Positions 1-7,359 of a stretch of DNA of 64,000 bases are shown piece after piece (within the stretch, counting starts at the first letter, position 1; every line of letters begins with the position of its first letter). The notes below the pieces were generated by a model. It was given only the letters and a program-made list of their open reading frames with translations, made no database searches and was not told the DNA's origin. Made by a program: the position numbers and the translations under genes. Source of the stretch: Pseudomonas asiatica (lineage in GTDB: Bacteria; Pseudomonadota; Gammaproteobacteria; Pseudomonadales; Pseudomonadaceae); contig NZ_BLJF01000001.1 of NCBI RefSeq assembly GCF_009932335.1, forward strand, positions 2,356,001 through 2,420,000, written 5' to 3'.

Positions 1-1709
1 TCCGACGGGCTCTGGTACGGCAGGTTGCGCACGATGCGCGGGGTGATCGCCAGCACCAGCTCCGACTTGCTCATGTCGTCCTTGTTGCTGCCGAACAGCC
101 GGCCCAGGCCAGGGATGTCGCCAAGGCCCGGGATCTTGTTGCCGCTGGCGTTATGGTCGTTGCGCACCAGGCCGGCCAGCACCTGGGTTTCGCCATCGTG
201 CAGGCGCAGAGTGGTCTGGGCGTTGCGGGTGTCGACCTGGACCGGAATGGTGCCCTGGCGGGTGGCTTCCAGCGGGGTGGCGTTGCTCACCTCCAGGGCT
301 ACCTTGATCGCCACTTCGTTGTTCAGGTGCACGGTGGGCTGCACCTCAAGCTTCAGGCCCACGTCCAGGTAGGTGACGCTTTCGGTGATCACCGGGCCCT
401 GGGTGGACGGCACCGAGGTGGCGCTGATGATCGGTACCCGCTGGCCGATGTGGATGCGCGCCTGCTCGCGGTTGCTGACGCGGATCACCGGGCTGGCCAG
501 GGTGTTGATGTCCTTGTCCTGCGCGTTGATCTTGGCCTGCGGTGCCGGCGCGATGCTGATGCGGCTGGAGTCGATGCCCTTGAGCTGGTCGAGCACGCTT
601 ACCGGCTGGCCGTCGGAGCTCAGCACGCCGAAGGTGTTGGGCCATTGCAGGCCGAGGTCGAGGATGCGCGAAGTGGCCACTTCCATCACCTCCACTTCCA
701 GCACCACCTCGGGGTTGGACTGGTCCTGCGACTGCAGCAGCTTTTCGGCCATGCGCACGGCATCGGGGGTGTCGCGCATGGTCAGGGTGTTGAGGCGCTC
801 ATCGACGAACACGTCGCGGGTCTTGAGCATGGTCTTGACCATGTTCAGCGCGGTGTTGGAGTCGATGCTGGTCAGGTAGAAGGTGCGCATGACCAGTTCC
901 TGGTAGTCCTTGGTCTTCTGCGGCGAGTCGGGGTAGATCATCAGGGTGTTCTCGTTGACGATCTTCTGCCGCAGCTGGTTCTGTTCCAGCAGCAGCGCCA
1001 CGGCGTCCTCGATGCGCAACTCGCGCACGAAGATGGTGGCCTTCATGTCCGGGCGCATGTCCTTGTCGAAGATGAAGTTGATGCCGGCGACCTGGGACAG
1101 CACCTCGAAGATGGTCTTCAGGTTGGCATCGCGAAACTCCAGGGTCACCGGCCGCTCCAGCTTGCTGCGCAGTTGCGGGAACGGTTGCGCGGTGCGCGCC
1201 TGCACGTTCTCGATGTCGCTGCGCAGGGCAATGCCCTTCTGGTTCTGCGGGTCCAGGCGCAGCACTTCGCGCATGTAGCGCTCGGCACCGAACAGGTCGC
1301 CCTGGCGCAGCGCCGCCTGGCCCAGCGCCACGCGCTCGTCGAGGGTGCGGATCAGCTCCAGCTGGCGGATGCCTTCCTGGGCGCGGCGGTTGTTCGGCTC
1401 CAGGGTCAGCACCCGGCCATAGCCCATGCGGGCGCTGGCGAAGTCGTGGCGGATGCGGTCGGCGTCGGCCTGGGTCAGCAGCGCCTCGACCGCGGCCTGG
1501 CGGCTGTGGGCCAGGGCGATGTTCAGCTCGGTGTCACGCGGGTCCTCGCGCAGGGCTTCTTCCAGGCTGGCGATGCCGGCTTCGTACTGGCCCTCCTTCA
1601 TCAGCTGTTCGCTGTCCTTGCGTACCGCACTGGAGCCGCAGCCGGCAATGGCCACGCACAGCGCCACTAGCAGGAACGGAGCCGGTTTGCACAGCTTTGA
1701 CGACTTCAT
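1..1709 (-). CDS. Lipidated secretin of a type II secretion/type IV pilus-like system (3' end outside window)
   Basis: Outer-membrane secretin pore subunit. About 569 codons are in the window and the frame is still open at base 1. The N-terminus is a lipoprotein signal with lipobox V-A-I-A-G-C and predicted lipidated Cys24. A TPR-like helical region follows (about residues 30-130), then a short secretin N domain (about 165-230) and the conserved secretin core beginning near VVLEVEVMEV (about 325). The ATG at 1709 overlaps the stop of the preceding gene as ATGA, so the two are translationally coupled. It is the sixth gene of a run GspE-PilM-PilN-PilO-GspC/PilP-secretin. Lipidation fits a self-piloting secretin as in HxcQ. 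Whether the system exports proteins or builds pili cannot be told without the genes beyond the edge. Confidence 0.9.
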   Translation of the reverse strand, partial: MKSSKLCKPAPFLLVALCVAIAGCGSSAVRKDSEQLMKEGQYEAGIASLEEALREDPRDTELNIALAHSRQAAVEALLTQADADRIRHDFASARMGYGRVLTLEPNNRRAQEGIRQLELIRTLDERVALGQAALRQGDLFGAERYMREVLRLDPQNQKGIALRSDIENVQARTAQPFPQLRSKLERPVTLEFRDANLKTIFEVLSQVAGINFIFDKDMRPDMKATIFVRELRIEDAVALLLEQNQLRQKIVNENTLMIYPDSPQKTKDYQELVMRTFYLTSIDSNTALNMVKTMLKTRDVFVDERLNTLTMRDTPDAVRMAEKLLQSQDQSNPEVVLEVEVMEVATSRILDLGLQWPNTFGVLSSDGQPVSVLDQLKGIDSSRISIAPAPQAKINAQDKDINTLASPVIRVSNREQARIHIGQRVPIISATSVPSTQGPVITESVTYLDVGLKLEVQPTVHLNNEVAIKVALEVSNATPLEATRQGTIPVQVDTRNAQTTLRLHDGETQVLAGLVRNDHNASGNKIPGLGDIPGLGRLFGSNKDDMSKSELVLAITPRIVRNLPYQSPS

Positions 1710-2218
1710 GGTGCGCTCCCTACAGACAAAGTCTGCGACTGATGCAAAGGCAGGTAGACCAGATGCAGCTCGCTGGCCGATACCCGCTCGAGGCGGTAGG
1801 TGTCTTCGATCACGTCGCCTTGGCGCACGACGTAGAGTTTTTCGCCGCTCTGCAGGAAGATCTGCAGGTCGTCGCGGTCGCCGATGCGGCCAATGAACTG
1901 GAATGGCAGGGCCGGTGCAGTCGGGGCTGCGACTACGGCGGGTGCGGTGACCACGGGTTGTTCGGTGACAGTGGCCAGAGCCTTGGGTTTGGTCCATTGC
2001 TGGGTTGGGAAGAGATCCCTGGAGGCTTGTTCCGGCCCTTTCGCGGGTAAACCCGCTCCCACAGGGACCGTGGATACCGCCGATTTTGTGGGAGCGGGCG
2101 CGCCCGCGAAGGGGGCAACACTGTCTTCCTCGCCGAACCAATGACCCGGCGCCCAGGCCAGCGCCGCACTCACGCCGAGGAAGCCAACCCAGATGACAGC
2201 ACGTTGTGTGTTCATCAT
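1706..2218 (-). CDS. GspC/PilP-like inner-membrane protein with an in-frame REP insertion
   Basis: 170 residues. An N-terminal membrane anchor (about residues 7-25) is followed by a proline/alanine-rich linker and a small C-terminal beta domain (about 103-160, from PFQFIGRIGDRDDLQIF), as in GspC HR or PilP domains that link the inner-membrane platform to the secretin. Its position between the PilO-like gene and the secretin supports this. It overlaps both neighbours by ATGA. Residues about 36-60 are a direct translation of a REP inverted repeat (2038-2113), so part of the linker derives from repeat DNA. The assignment rests on order and architecture, since this family has little sequence conservation. 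Confidence 0.75.
   Translation of the reverse strand: MMNTQRAVIWVGFLGVSAALAWAPGHWFGEEDSVAPFAGAPAPTKSAVSTVPVGAGLPAKGPEQASRDLFPTQQWTKPKALATVTEQPVVTAPAVVAAPTAPALPFQFIGRIGDRDDLQIFLQSGEKLYVVRQGDVIEDTYRLERVSASELHLVYLPLHQSQTLSVGSAP
2038..2113. repeat. REP inverted pair inside a coding sequence
   Basis: Two opposed copies of the TTCGCGGGYNNRCCCGCTCCCAC type of repeat (about 2040-2066 and 2087-2112) flank about 20 bp. The whole element lies inside the GspC/PilP-like gene and keeps its frame open. Confidence 0.85.
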
Positions 2219-2778
2219 GACCTCGACAGGTAAAGGGTCATGCGCAGGCGGGCGTTGAGCTCGCTGTCGCCAATGCGTTTGCGTTGCAGCTCCAGGTCTT
2301 CCAGCACCAGGGTCGGCAACTGCTTGAGCAGGCCCTTGAGGAAACCGCGAATCTGCGGGTAGCTGCCGCGTACCGGCAGCACGATCTGGTAGCGCGCCAG
2401 TTGCGTCTTGGGGTCGATGCCCAGGGCATATTCGCCACGCGCCAGGCTGATATGCTCGGCGCTGGCCAGGTGGTACAGGCGCTCGATCAGCTCACTGGCC
2501 CGGGGCTGCCCCGGCAGTTGCTGGCGCAGGCTGTCGAGGGCCTGCTGCTCGGGTTTGATGGCAATCTTCAGCTCGCCACGCCTGACCCGCTCGACCTGCA
2601 CGCTGGCGTCCGCTTCGGTGGCGCGCAGTTCGCGCAGGTTCTGCCATTGCGGCAACACCCCGGCGCACAGCACGCCTACGGCCAGCAGGCCCACCGCAGC
2701 CGCAGCCAGGCCGACCGGGCCGACGCGACGCAGGCGCTCCTGGAGGATCAGGCTGTTCAGCGATTCACGGGCGCGCAT
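2215..2778 (-). CDS. PilO-like (GspM-type) inner-membrane assembly protein
   Basis: 187 residues from the ATG at 2778. A longer frame runs upstream into the previous gene, but this ATG gives a normal start. There is one N-terminal membrane segment (about residues 18-38) after a short basic stretch, then a heptad-rich region, then an alpha/beta ferredoxin-like domain (VLPVRGSYPQIRGFLKGLL). This is the PilO/GspM plan, with a partner in the preceding PilN-like protein. It overlaps the PilN-like gene by 14 bp and the next gene by ATGA, which indicates tight co-translation of platform subunits. Confidence 0.75.
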   Translation of the reverse strand: MRARESLNSLILQERLRRVGPVGLAAAAVGLLAVGVLCAGVLPQWQNLRELRATEADASVQVERVRRGELKIAIKPEQQALDSLRQQLPGQPRASELIERLYHLASAEHISLARGEYALGIDPKTQLARYQIVLPVRGSYPQIRGFLKGLLKQLPTLVLEDLELQRKRIGDSELNARLRMTLYLSRS

Positions 2779-3307
2779 GGCCGGTCTCCCAGGTAGCGGT
2801 GAGGGTGAAGCGCACCGGGTGTTCGGGCTGCGCGGCCAGCACTTCGTGGTTAAGCAACGACACATCGCTGAGCTCGGCACTGGCCTCCAGGCGCTGGTGG
2901 TACTGCAGCATCGCTTCCAGGTTGCGCGCCTCGGCGGTGATGCGCAGTTGGCCTTTGCGCGCGTCGGGGGCCAGGCTTAGCAGCGCCACGTCGTCCTGGG
3001 GCTGCGCTTCGAGCATGGCGAACAGCTGCTGCCAAGGCCGTTGCAGTTGCTGCGAGACGCTTTGCATCTGCGCCAGGCGCTCGGCCTGTTCGCGGCTGGC
3101 GGCGCTGCTCAGCGGCGCGACAGTGGCCGGGCGACGGCCCAGTTGCTGCTCCAGGCTGTGCACGCTGGCCTCCCGTTCGACCTGCTCGGCCTGCAAGCTT
3201 TGTTGCAGCAGCACCAGGCCGGCAACGGTGGCGCTCGCCACGGCCAGCAGCGACCAGGCCAACGGGCCGTTGCGCCGGGGCTGGAATTCCAGGTCGAGGC
3301 GGCGCAT
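2765..3307 (-). CDS. PilN-like (GspL C-terminal-type) inner-membrane assembly protein
   Basis: 180 residues from the ATG at 3307. It begins MRRLDLEFQPRR, resembling the cytoplasmic N-terminal peptide by which PilN docks into PilM. A single transmembrane helix (about residues 15-36), a coiled-coil stretch and a C-terminal ferredoxin-like domain (QLRITAEARNLEAMLQY) follow. It sits directly behind the PilM-like gene (1 bp gap) and overlaps the PilO-like gene. The PilM-PilN-PilO order is that of type IV pilus and MSHA operons and corresponds to split GspL/GspM in type II systems. Confidence 0.75.
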   Translation of the reverse strand: MRRLDLEFQPRRNGPLAWSLLAVASATVAGLVLLQQSLQAEQVEREASVHSLEQQLGRRPATVAPLSSAASREQAERLAQMQSVSQQLQRPWQQLFAMLEAQPQDDVALLSLAPDARKGQLRITAEARNLEAMLQYHQRLEASAELSDVSLLNHEVLAAQPEHPVRFTLTATWETGHARP

Positions 3308-3308
3308 G

Positions 3309-4100
3309 TCAGGCCACCGCCCGCCACATGGCGCACAGTGGGTCGGCATCGCTGGCTGGCTGGCACAGCTGCACCGCCGCCAGTTGCGGCACGTCACCCC
3401 GGCCCGGGGCATGCAGGTAGACCCGTGGCAGGTGCTCGCCGTACAGCTCGCAGGTACGCTCGATCAGTGCTTGCAGGGCCAGGTCACTGTCGGCACAGCC
3501 TTGCGTCAGCACTTGCTGCCAGGCCCCGCCGGCAGCCAGCAGCAGCACGCTGCGGCGCGGTTCGGCCAGGACGAACAGGAAGTCGCCCTGCCCCAGCTGC
3601 GCCGAGCAGCGGTTGTAGGCGGCCATCAGGTACGGCTGTACCGAGCGCAGGCTCAGGTGGCTTTCCCGGCCCAGCGCCTGCAGCCGCTGCAGCAGGGCTT
3701 CGGGCAACGCCGTGGCGATGCGCGCGGCACCGGCCGGCTCGGGCGACAGCACGATGCGCCAGTCGTCCAGCGGCTGCCCGTAGAGGTTTTCGAAACAGGC
3801 CCGGGCGTAGGCGTCCAGCTCGCGCGGGTGGCTGATGGCATCACTCCAGGGCACCAGGCAGAAGCGGCTGTACCGGGCCGACAGCAGTACCCGCAACTGG
3901 GCACCGCGCACGGCATGCTCGGCCAGCAGCGTGGCCAGGGCGTCGACGGCGGCCTCCCAGGCCGGCTGGGCGGCATCGCAGGTAAAGTCGCGGCTGCCCA
4001 GCCATTGGTGGTGATTGGCGTGCCAGCTACCCAGGCCCACACCTTCGGCACCGAGTACGGCACTGTATCTGTAAGCGCCACGATCAAATGAATGTGACAC
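3309..4100 (-). CDS. PilM-like actin-fold cytoplasmic protein
   Basis: 263 residues when started at the GTG at 4100, which overlaps the end of the ATPase gene by 17 bp. An in-frame ATG at 4130 is an alternative. It is soluble, with no membrane segment, and has the general make-up of the GspL cytoplasmic domain/PilM family. Strict actin-fold phosphate motifs are not obvious by eye, so the name rests mainly on position between a GspE-type ATPase and a PilN-like protein. A role in coupling the ATPase to the membrane platform is inferred. Confidence 0.65.
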   Translation of the reverse strand: MSHSFDRGAYRYSAVLGAEGVGLGSWHANHHQWLGSRDFTCDAAQPAWEAAVDALATLLAEHAVRGAQLRVLLSARYSRFCLVPWSDAISHPRELDAYARACFENLYGQPLDDWRIVLSPEPAGAARIATALPEALLQRLQALGRESHLSLRSVQPYLMAAYNRCSAQLGQGDFLFVLAEPRRSVLLLAAGGAWQQVLTQGCADSDLALQALIERTCELYGEHLPRVYLHAPGRGDVPQLAAVQLCQPASDADPLCAMWRAVA

Positions 4101-5862
4101 GGTTGATCTCCTCGAGTGTGGTACGGCCATCCCGGACCAGGTCCAGGGCCGAGGCCCGCAGCAGGCGCAGGCCACGCTGGCAGGCGAGGTTCTTGATTTG
4201 CGACAGAGGGCGACGCTCGACGATCATCTGCCGCAGGTCGTCGTCCAGGTGCAGCAGTTCGGCGATGGCGCTGCGGCCGCGGTAGCCACTGCCACGGCAC
4301 TGGCCGCAGCCCTGGGCGCGGACGAATTTCCAGCCGGCCACGCCCTCGCGGGTCAGGCCCGCGCCGTACAGGGTGTCGTCGTCGACTTCGCACGGCGTCG
4401 CGCAGTGCGGGCAGGCCAGGCGGATCAGGCGCTGGGCCAGCACCGCATTGAGCGCGGAGACGAAGCTGTAGGGGTCGACCTGCATCTGGCTGAAACGGCC
4501 GATCACATCGAACACGTTGTTGGCGTGGATGGTGGTGAACACCAGGTGGCCGGTGAGCGCCGACTGCACTGCGATTTGCGCGGTGTCCGGATCGCGGATT
4601 TCACCGACCAGGATCTTGTCCGGGTCGTGGCGCAGGATCGAGCGCAGGCCGCGGGCGAACGTCAGGCCCTTCTTCTCGTTGACCGGGATCTGCAACACGC
4701 CAGGCAGCTGGTATTCGACCGGGTCCTCGATGGTGATGATCTTGTCCACGCCGTGGTTGATCTCGCTGATCATGGCGTACAGGGTGGTGGTCTTGCCGCT
4801 GCCGGTGGGGCCGGTGACCAGGATCATGCCGTAGGGTTCGGCGGCCAGGCGGCGCAGGGCGCGCAGGGTTTCCTCGGCAAAGCCCAGGGCCTGCAGCTGC
4901 ACGCCGCTGACCCGGTCGGACAGGTCCTGCTTGTCGAGCACCCGCAGCACGGCGTCTTCGCCGAAGATGCTGGGCATGATCGATACCCGGAAGTCGATCT
5001 GCCGGTCGCCCACGGCAACCTTGAAACGGCCGTCCTGGGGCACGCGCTTTTCGCCAATGTCCAGCTCGGCCATCACCTTGATGCGCGAGATCACCTGGTC
5101 GGCGAAGGCGCTGCCGCTGGCCTTGCCGGCGCCGTTGAGCACGCCGTCGATGCGGTACTTTATGGTCAGGCCCTGGCCGGTCATGCCCAGGTGGATGTCG
5201 CTGGCGTGCAGCTTGAGGGCGTCGTACAGCGTGGAGTTGACCAGCTTGACCACGCGGCTCTGGTCTTCGCTGATGCTGGCCAGCGACAGGCGCTGCAGCG
5301 GGTCGCTTTCGCTGCTGGTTTCGGCGTCGTGGTCAAGGGCGTCCACGGCGTGGAAGCTTTCTTCGTGGCGGGCCAGGAAGGTGGCAAGGTCGGCGGCATG
5401 GGCCAGGTACAGCGGTGCGCCTTGCAGCACATCGTCGATCCAGGCCAGGCGGGCGTGGTCGAAGGGGTCGGCGAACACGCCCAGCAGTTGGCCGCCCTGC
5501 TCGATCAGGACGAATTCACGCTTCAGGCACATCGCCAGGCTGACCTTGTCGAAGCGTGGGGTGCTGGCCAGCAGGGTGTGGCTGTCCAGCACCGGGTAAT
5601 GCAGGGTCAGGCCCAGGCGCTGGGTGAAGGTGTCGGGGGTGTCGCAGGCCAGCTGTTCCAGGCGGGTGAGCAGGCGTTCGTCGCTGGTTTGCAGGCGGGC
5701 CTGGGCCAGCAGGTCGCGGGGGTAGGCTGAGAATGGTGCTGGATTCTTCGCGGGCATGCCCGCTCCCACAGGCACAGCGCAATCCTGAAGGCAACGCGAA
5801 TCCTGTGGGAGCTGGCTTGCCGGCGACAAGGCCGTAACGGTTGCATCGAATGCTTCTGGCAT
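4084..5862 (-). CDS. GspE/PilB-type secretion ATPase
   Basis: 592 residues. The C-terminal two thirds are a canonical hexameric secretion ATPase: Walker A GPTGSGKT (about residue 350), Asp box ITIEDPVEYQ, Walker B ILVGEIRD (about 410), His box LTGHLVFTTIHAN, and a four-cysteine zinc site (CPHC about 482, CGQC about 518). The zinc site is typical of GspE and PilB and argues against the retraction ATPase PilT. The N-terminal domain is variable. Residues about 10-42 are translated REP DNA (5745-5832), so the native N-terminus was probably shorter or was interrupted by the repeat. The ATG at 5862 is kept because MPEAFDATV upstream of the repeat reads as ordinary coding sequence. It powers assembly of the neighbouring secretin-based machine. 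Confidence 0.93.
   Translation of the reverse strand: MPEAFDATVTALSPASQLPQDSRCLQDCAVPVGAGMPAKNPAPFSAYPRDLLAQARLQTSDERLLTRLEQLACDTPDTFTQRLGLTLHYPVLDSHTLLASTPRFDKVSLAMCLKREFVLIEQGGQLLGVFADPFDHARLAWIDDVLQGAPLYLAHAADLATFLARHEESFHAVDALDHDAETSSESDPLQRLSLASISEDQSRVVKLVNSTLYDALKLHASDIHLGMTGQGLTIKYRIDGVLNGAGKASGSAFADQVISRIKVMAELDIGEKRVPQDGRFKVAVGDRQIDFRVSIMPSIFGEDAVLRVLDKQDLSDRVSGVQLQALGFAEETLRALRRLAAEPYGMILVTGPTGSGKTTTLYAMISEINHGVDKIITIEDPVEYQLPGVLQIPVNEKKGLTFARGLRSILRHDPDKILVGEIRDPDTAQIAVQSALTGHLVFTTIHANNVFDVIGRFSQMQVDPYSFVSALNAVLAQRLIRLACPHCATPCEVDDDTLYGAGLTREGVAGWKFVRAQGCGQCRGSGYRGRSAIAELLHLDDDLRQMIVERRPLSQIKNLACQRGLRLLRASALDLVRDGRTTLEEINRVTFI
5745..5832. repeat. Mosaic REP pair in the 5' coding region of the ATPase gene
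   Basis: One arm is of the TTCGCGGGCATGCCCGCTCC class (about 5746-5771). The opposed arm is of the CTGTGGGAGCTGGCTTGCCG class (about 5803-5825). Two different repeat classes are thus joined head to head, and the element is translated in frame. Confidence 0.8.
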
Positions 5863-5922
5863 GGCCTGCGACTCCGCTCAGGGGCGCGTCGCAGGCTGGC
5901 TCGGCCAGGGGTGCGGGCGCCG

Positions 5923-6453
5923 CTATTCCCCTGTGAGCAGTTGATCGTCGTCGGGCCCCGGGGGCTTGGCGCCGTTGCGGCGGCGGTCGGCCAATACCCA
6001 GCTTCCATCGTACAACTGCAGGGGGAACGATTCGTTCCTGTTCTGGCGTCGTTCGACAAACCCTTCAGCCGGGTTGTCCGTGGCCCTGCGCCGGCGCTCG
6101 ATGCCCATCAGGTCGAAGACTGCACGGGCCAGTTCCACCAACGGGAACGGCTTGAACAGGACATGGCTCACACCCAGTTCGGCGGCCCGCTCACGCACCT
6201 CGACGGTGGGGTGGGCGGTAATCAGCACGAAGTGGCACTGCCTGTTCCTGCGTACGGTCTCCAGAACCTGAAAACCCTCCATGTCGGGCAAGCGGTAATC
6301 CAGCACGATCACTTGCGGTGCCAGGCTTGCAGCCTGCTCGATACCACTGGCACCGTCGTGGGCAACATGAACTTCCAGGCCTTGCGCCTGCAGGTACGCT
6401 TGCAGGTTCTGCGCAAGAGTCTGTTCGTCATCGACTACCAATACTCTGTTCAC
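5923..6453 (-). CDS. Orphan response regulator (receiver domain plus short tail)
   Basis: 176 residues from a GTG at 6453, preceded by GGGAG nine bases upstream. The frame extends further up, but the receiver domain begins exactly here (VNRVLVVDDEQ). Acidic pocket Asp8/Asp9, phospho-acceptor Asp52 (VIVLDYRLPDMEG), Thr79 and Lys101 (LFKPF) are all present. No DNA-binding or enzymatic output domain follows. The last 60 residues are a basic, proline-rich tail ending in an acidic stretch. No histidine kinase is adjacent. The gene starts the transcript that continues, after a 60 bp gap, into the secretion ATPase, so it probably controls that machine by protein contact. Confidence 0.85.
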   Translation of the reverse strand: MNRVLVVDDEQTLAQNLQAYLQAQGLEVHVAHDGASGIEQAASLAPQVIVLDYRLPDMEGFQVLETVRRNRQCHFVLITAHPTVEVRERAAELGVSHVLFKPFPLVELARAVFDLMGIERRRRATDNPAEGFVERRQNRNESFPLQLYDGSWVLADRRRNGAKPPGPDDDQLLTGE

Positions 6454-6518
6454 CAAGGTCGACTCCCAAGAACTGCCCGGTAACCCGGTCTGCGAAGTGC
6501 GCCCCTGTACAGGCTTGA

Positions 6519-6533
6519 GCAGGCTTCGTGCCA
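6519..6533 (-). promoter_or_regulatory. Predicted sigma-54 promoter of the receiver/secretion operon
   Basis: Read on the minus strand it is TGGCACGAAGCCTGC. It has the -24 TGGCAC, the correct five-base spacer and CTGC against the consensus TTGC at -12. Transcription would begin near 6507, about 55 nt before the GTG of the receiver gene. It lies downstream of two inverted repeats (6629-6690), the geometry expected for an enhancer-dependent promoter. Confidence 0.65.
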
Positions 6534-6628
6534 GGCGTGAAAAATCATGCTGCACCACTGTAAGTCATTGATTCGCCAGGGGGTACCGATCAACATCCGT
6601 AACGCAGCGGGCAGGCGCACCGGCCTGG

Positions 6629-6690
6629 TTCCCCACATGCGGGGAAACTGATGGCACACTGCCAGATCGTTATTCCCCATGATTGGGGAA
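6629..6690. promoter_or_regulatory. Two perfect TTCCCC-N6-GGGGAA palindromes (candidate enhancer sites)
   Basis: The sites are 6629-6646 (spacer ACATGC) and 6673-6690 (spacer ATGATT). Each has six-base perfect arms, and their centres are 44 bp apart, about four helical turns. They sit roughly 100-170 bp upstream of the sigma-54-like element at 6519-6533. A related site lies upstream of the multicopper oxidase operon. The binding protein is not encoded in the window; an NtrC-family activator is inferred. Confidence 0.6.
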
Positions 6691-6705
6691 ACGCCATCAG
6701 TCACC

Positions 6706-7347
6706 TCAGTCGGCAATCTCCACGATAGCGGACGCACGCAAACGTTGGCGCACGGACTGGCGCGCCTGCGCCTCCCGCTGCCCGATGAGCGTGGCCCTGG
6801 CTTGAACCAGTCCCTGTTCGCGTATGACCGAAGGTTCGTCATTTTGTTTCTGCACTCCTTGCAGGGTTTCCAGGCTGGCATCGTAGAATGCCTCCACTTC
6901 GGCCTGGCTGGGCGCGGCGACAGCGCTGAGCTGGGCATACACCTGCTGCGCGGCCAGCTCGCGCCGGGTGTACTCATTGTACTGTGCCCTATCGAAGCCC
7001 GCTTCCGCCAGCCGCCGTTCAAAGATTGCCGGGCTGCCAAGCGCGGCCTCGACCTCGCCCACATGCGCCGACACCTGCTCGTCGCTGATGGCTATGCCGC
7101 GGCGCTGGGCCTCCTGCCACAACAACTCCTTGTCGATCAGTTCATTCAGTGCCTGGTCGCGCAGGCGCTGGTACAGGTTCGGGTTGCGGATGCTGGCCAC
7201 CGCGCGGCCCTGGGCATCCAGGTATTCGCTGAAATAGCGCTCCAGGCGCATCGTTTCGATCTCCACACCATTGACCCGCGCCGCCGGCATATCGGCCCAG
7301 CTTGCCTTGGCCAACACCTGCAACAGGCACAACAACAGAACGCGCAT
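6706..7347 (-). CDS. SurA-N-like periplasmic chaperone without a rotamase domain
   Basis: 213 residues. The ATG at 7347 is preceded by GGAGG. A cleavable signal peptide (about residues 1-19, ending ASWA-D) is followed by a SurA/PpiD-type N-terminal chaperone domain (ARVNGVEIETMRLERYF, ALNELIDKELLWQEAQRRGI, VEAALGSPAIFERRLAEAGF). The usual PPIC peptidyl-prolyl isomerase domain is absent, so this is probably a pure holdase. It is the last gene of the multicopper oxidase operon, 12 bp behind the cytochrome gene. A role in periplasmic folding or delivery of the giant oxidase is inferred. Confidence 0.75.
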   Translation of the reverse strand: MRVLLLCLLQVLAKASWADMPAARVNGVEIETMRLERYFSEYLDAQGRAVASIRNPNLYQRLRDQALNELIDKELLWQEAQRRGIAISDEQVSAHVGEVEAALGSPAIFERRLAEAGFDRAQYNEYTRRELAAQQVYAQLSAVAAPSQAEVEAFYDASLETLQGVQKQNDEPSVIREQGLVQARATLIGQREAQARQSVRQRLRASAIVEIAD

Positions 7348-7359
7348 GGCAACCTCCGC

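Noticed and set aside
153..1670. 505-codon plus-strand frame opposite the secretin
   Set aside because: Antisense shadow; the secretin frame has lipobox and secretin domain and is coupled to its neighbour.
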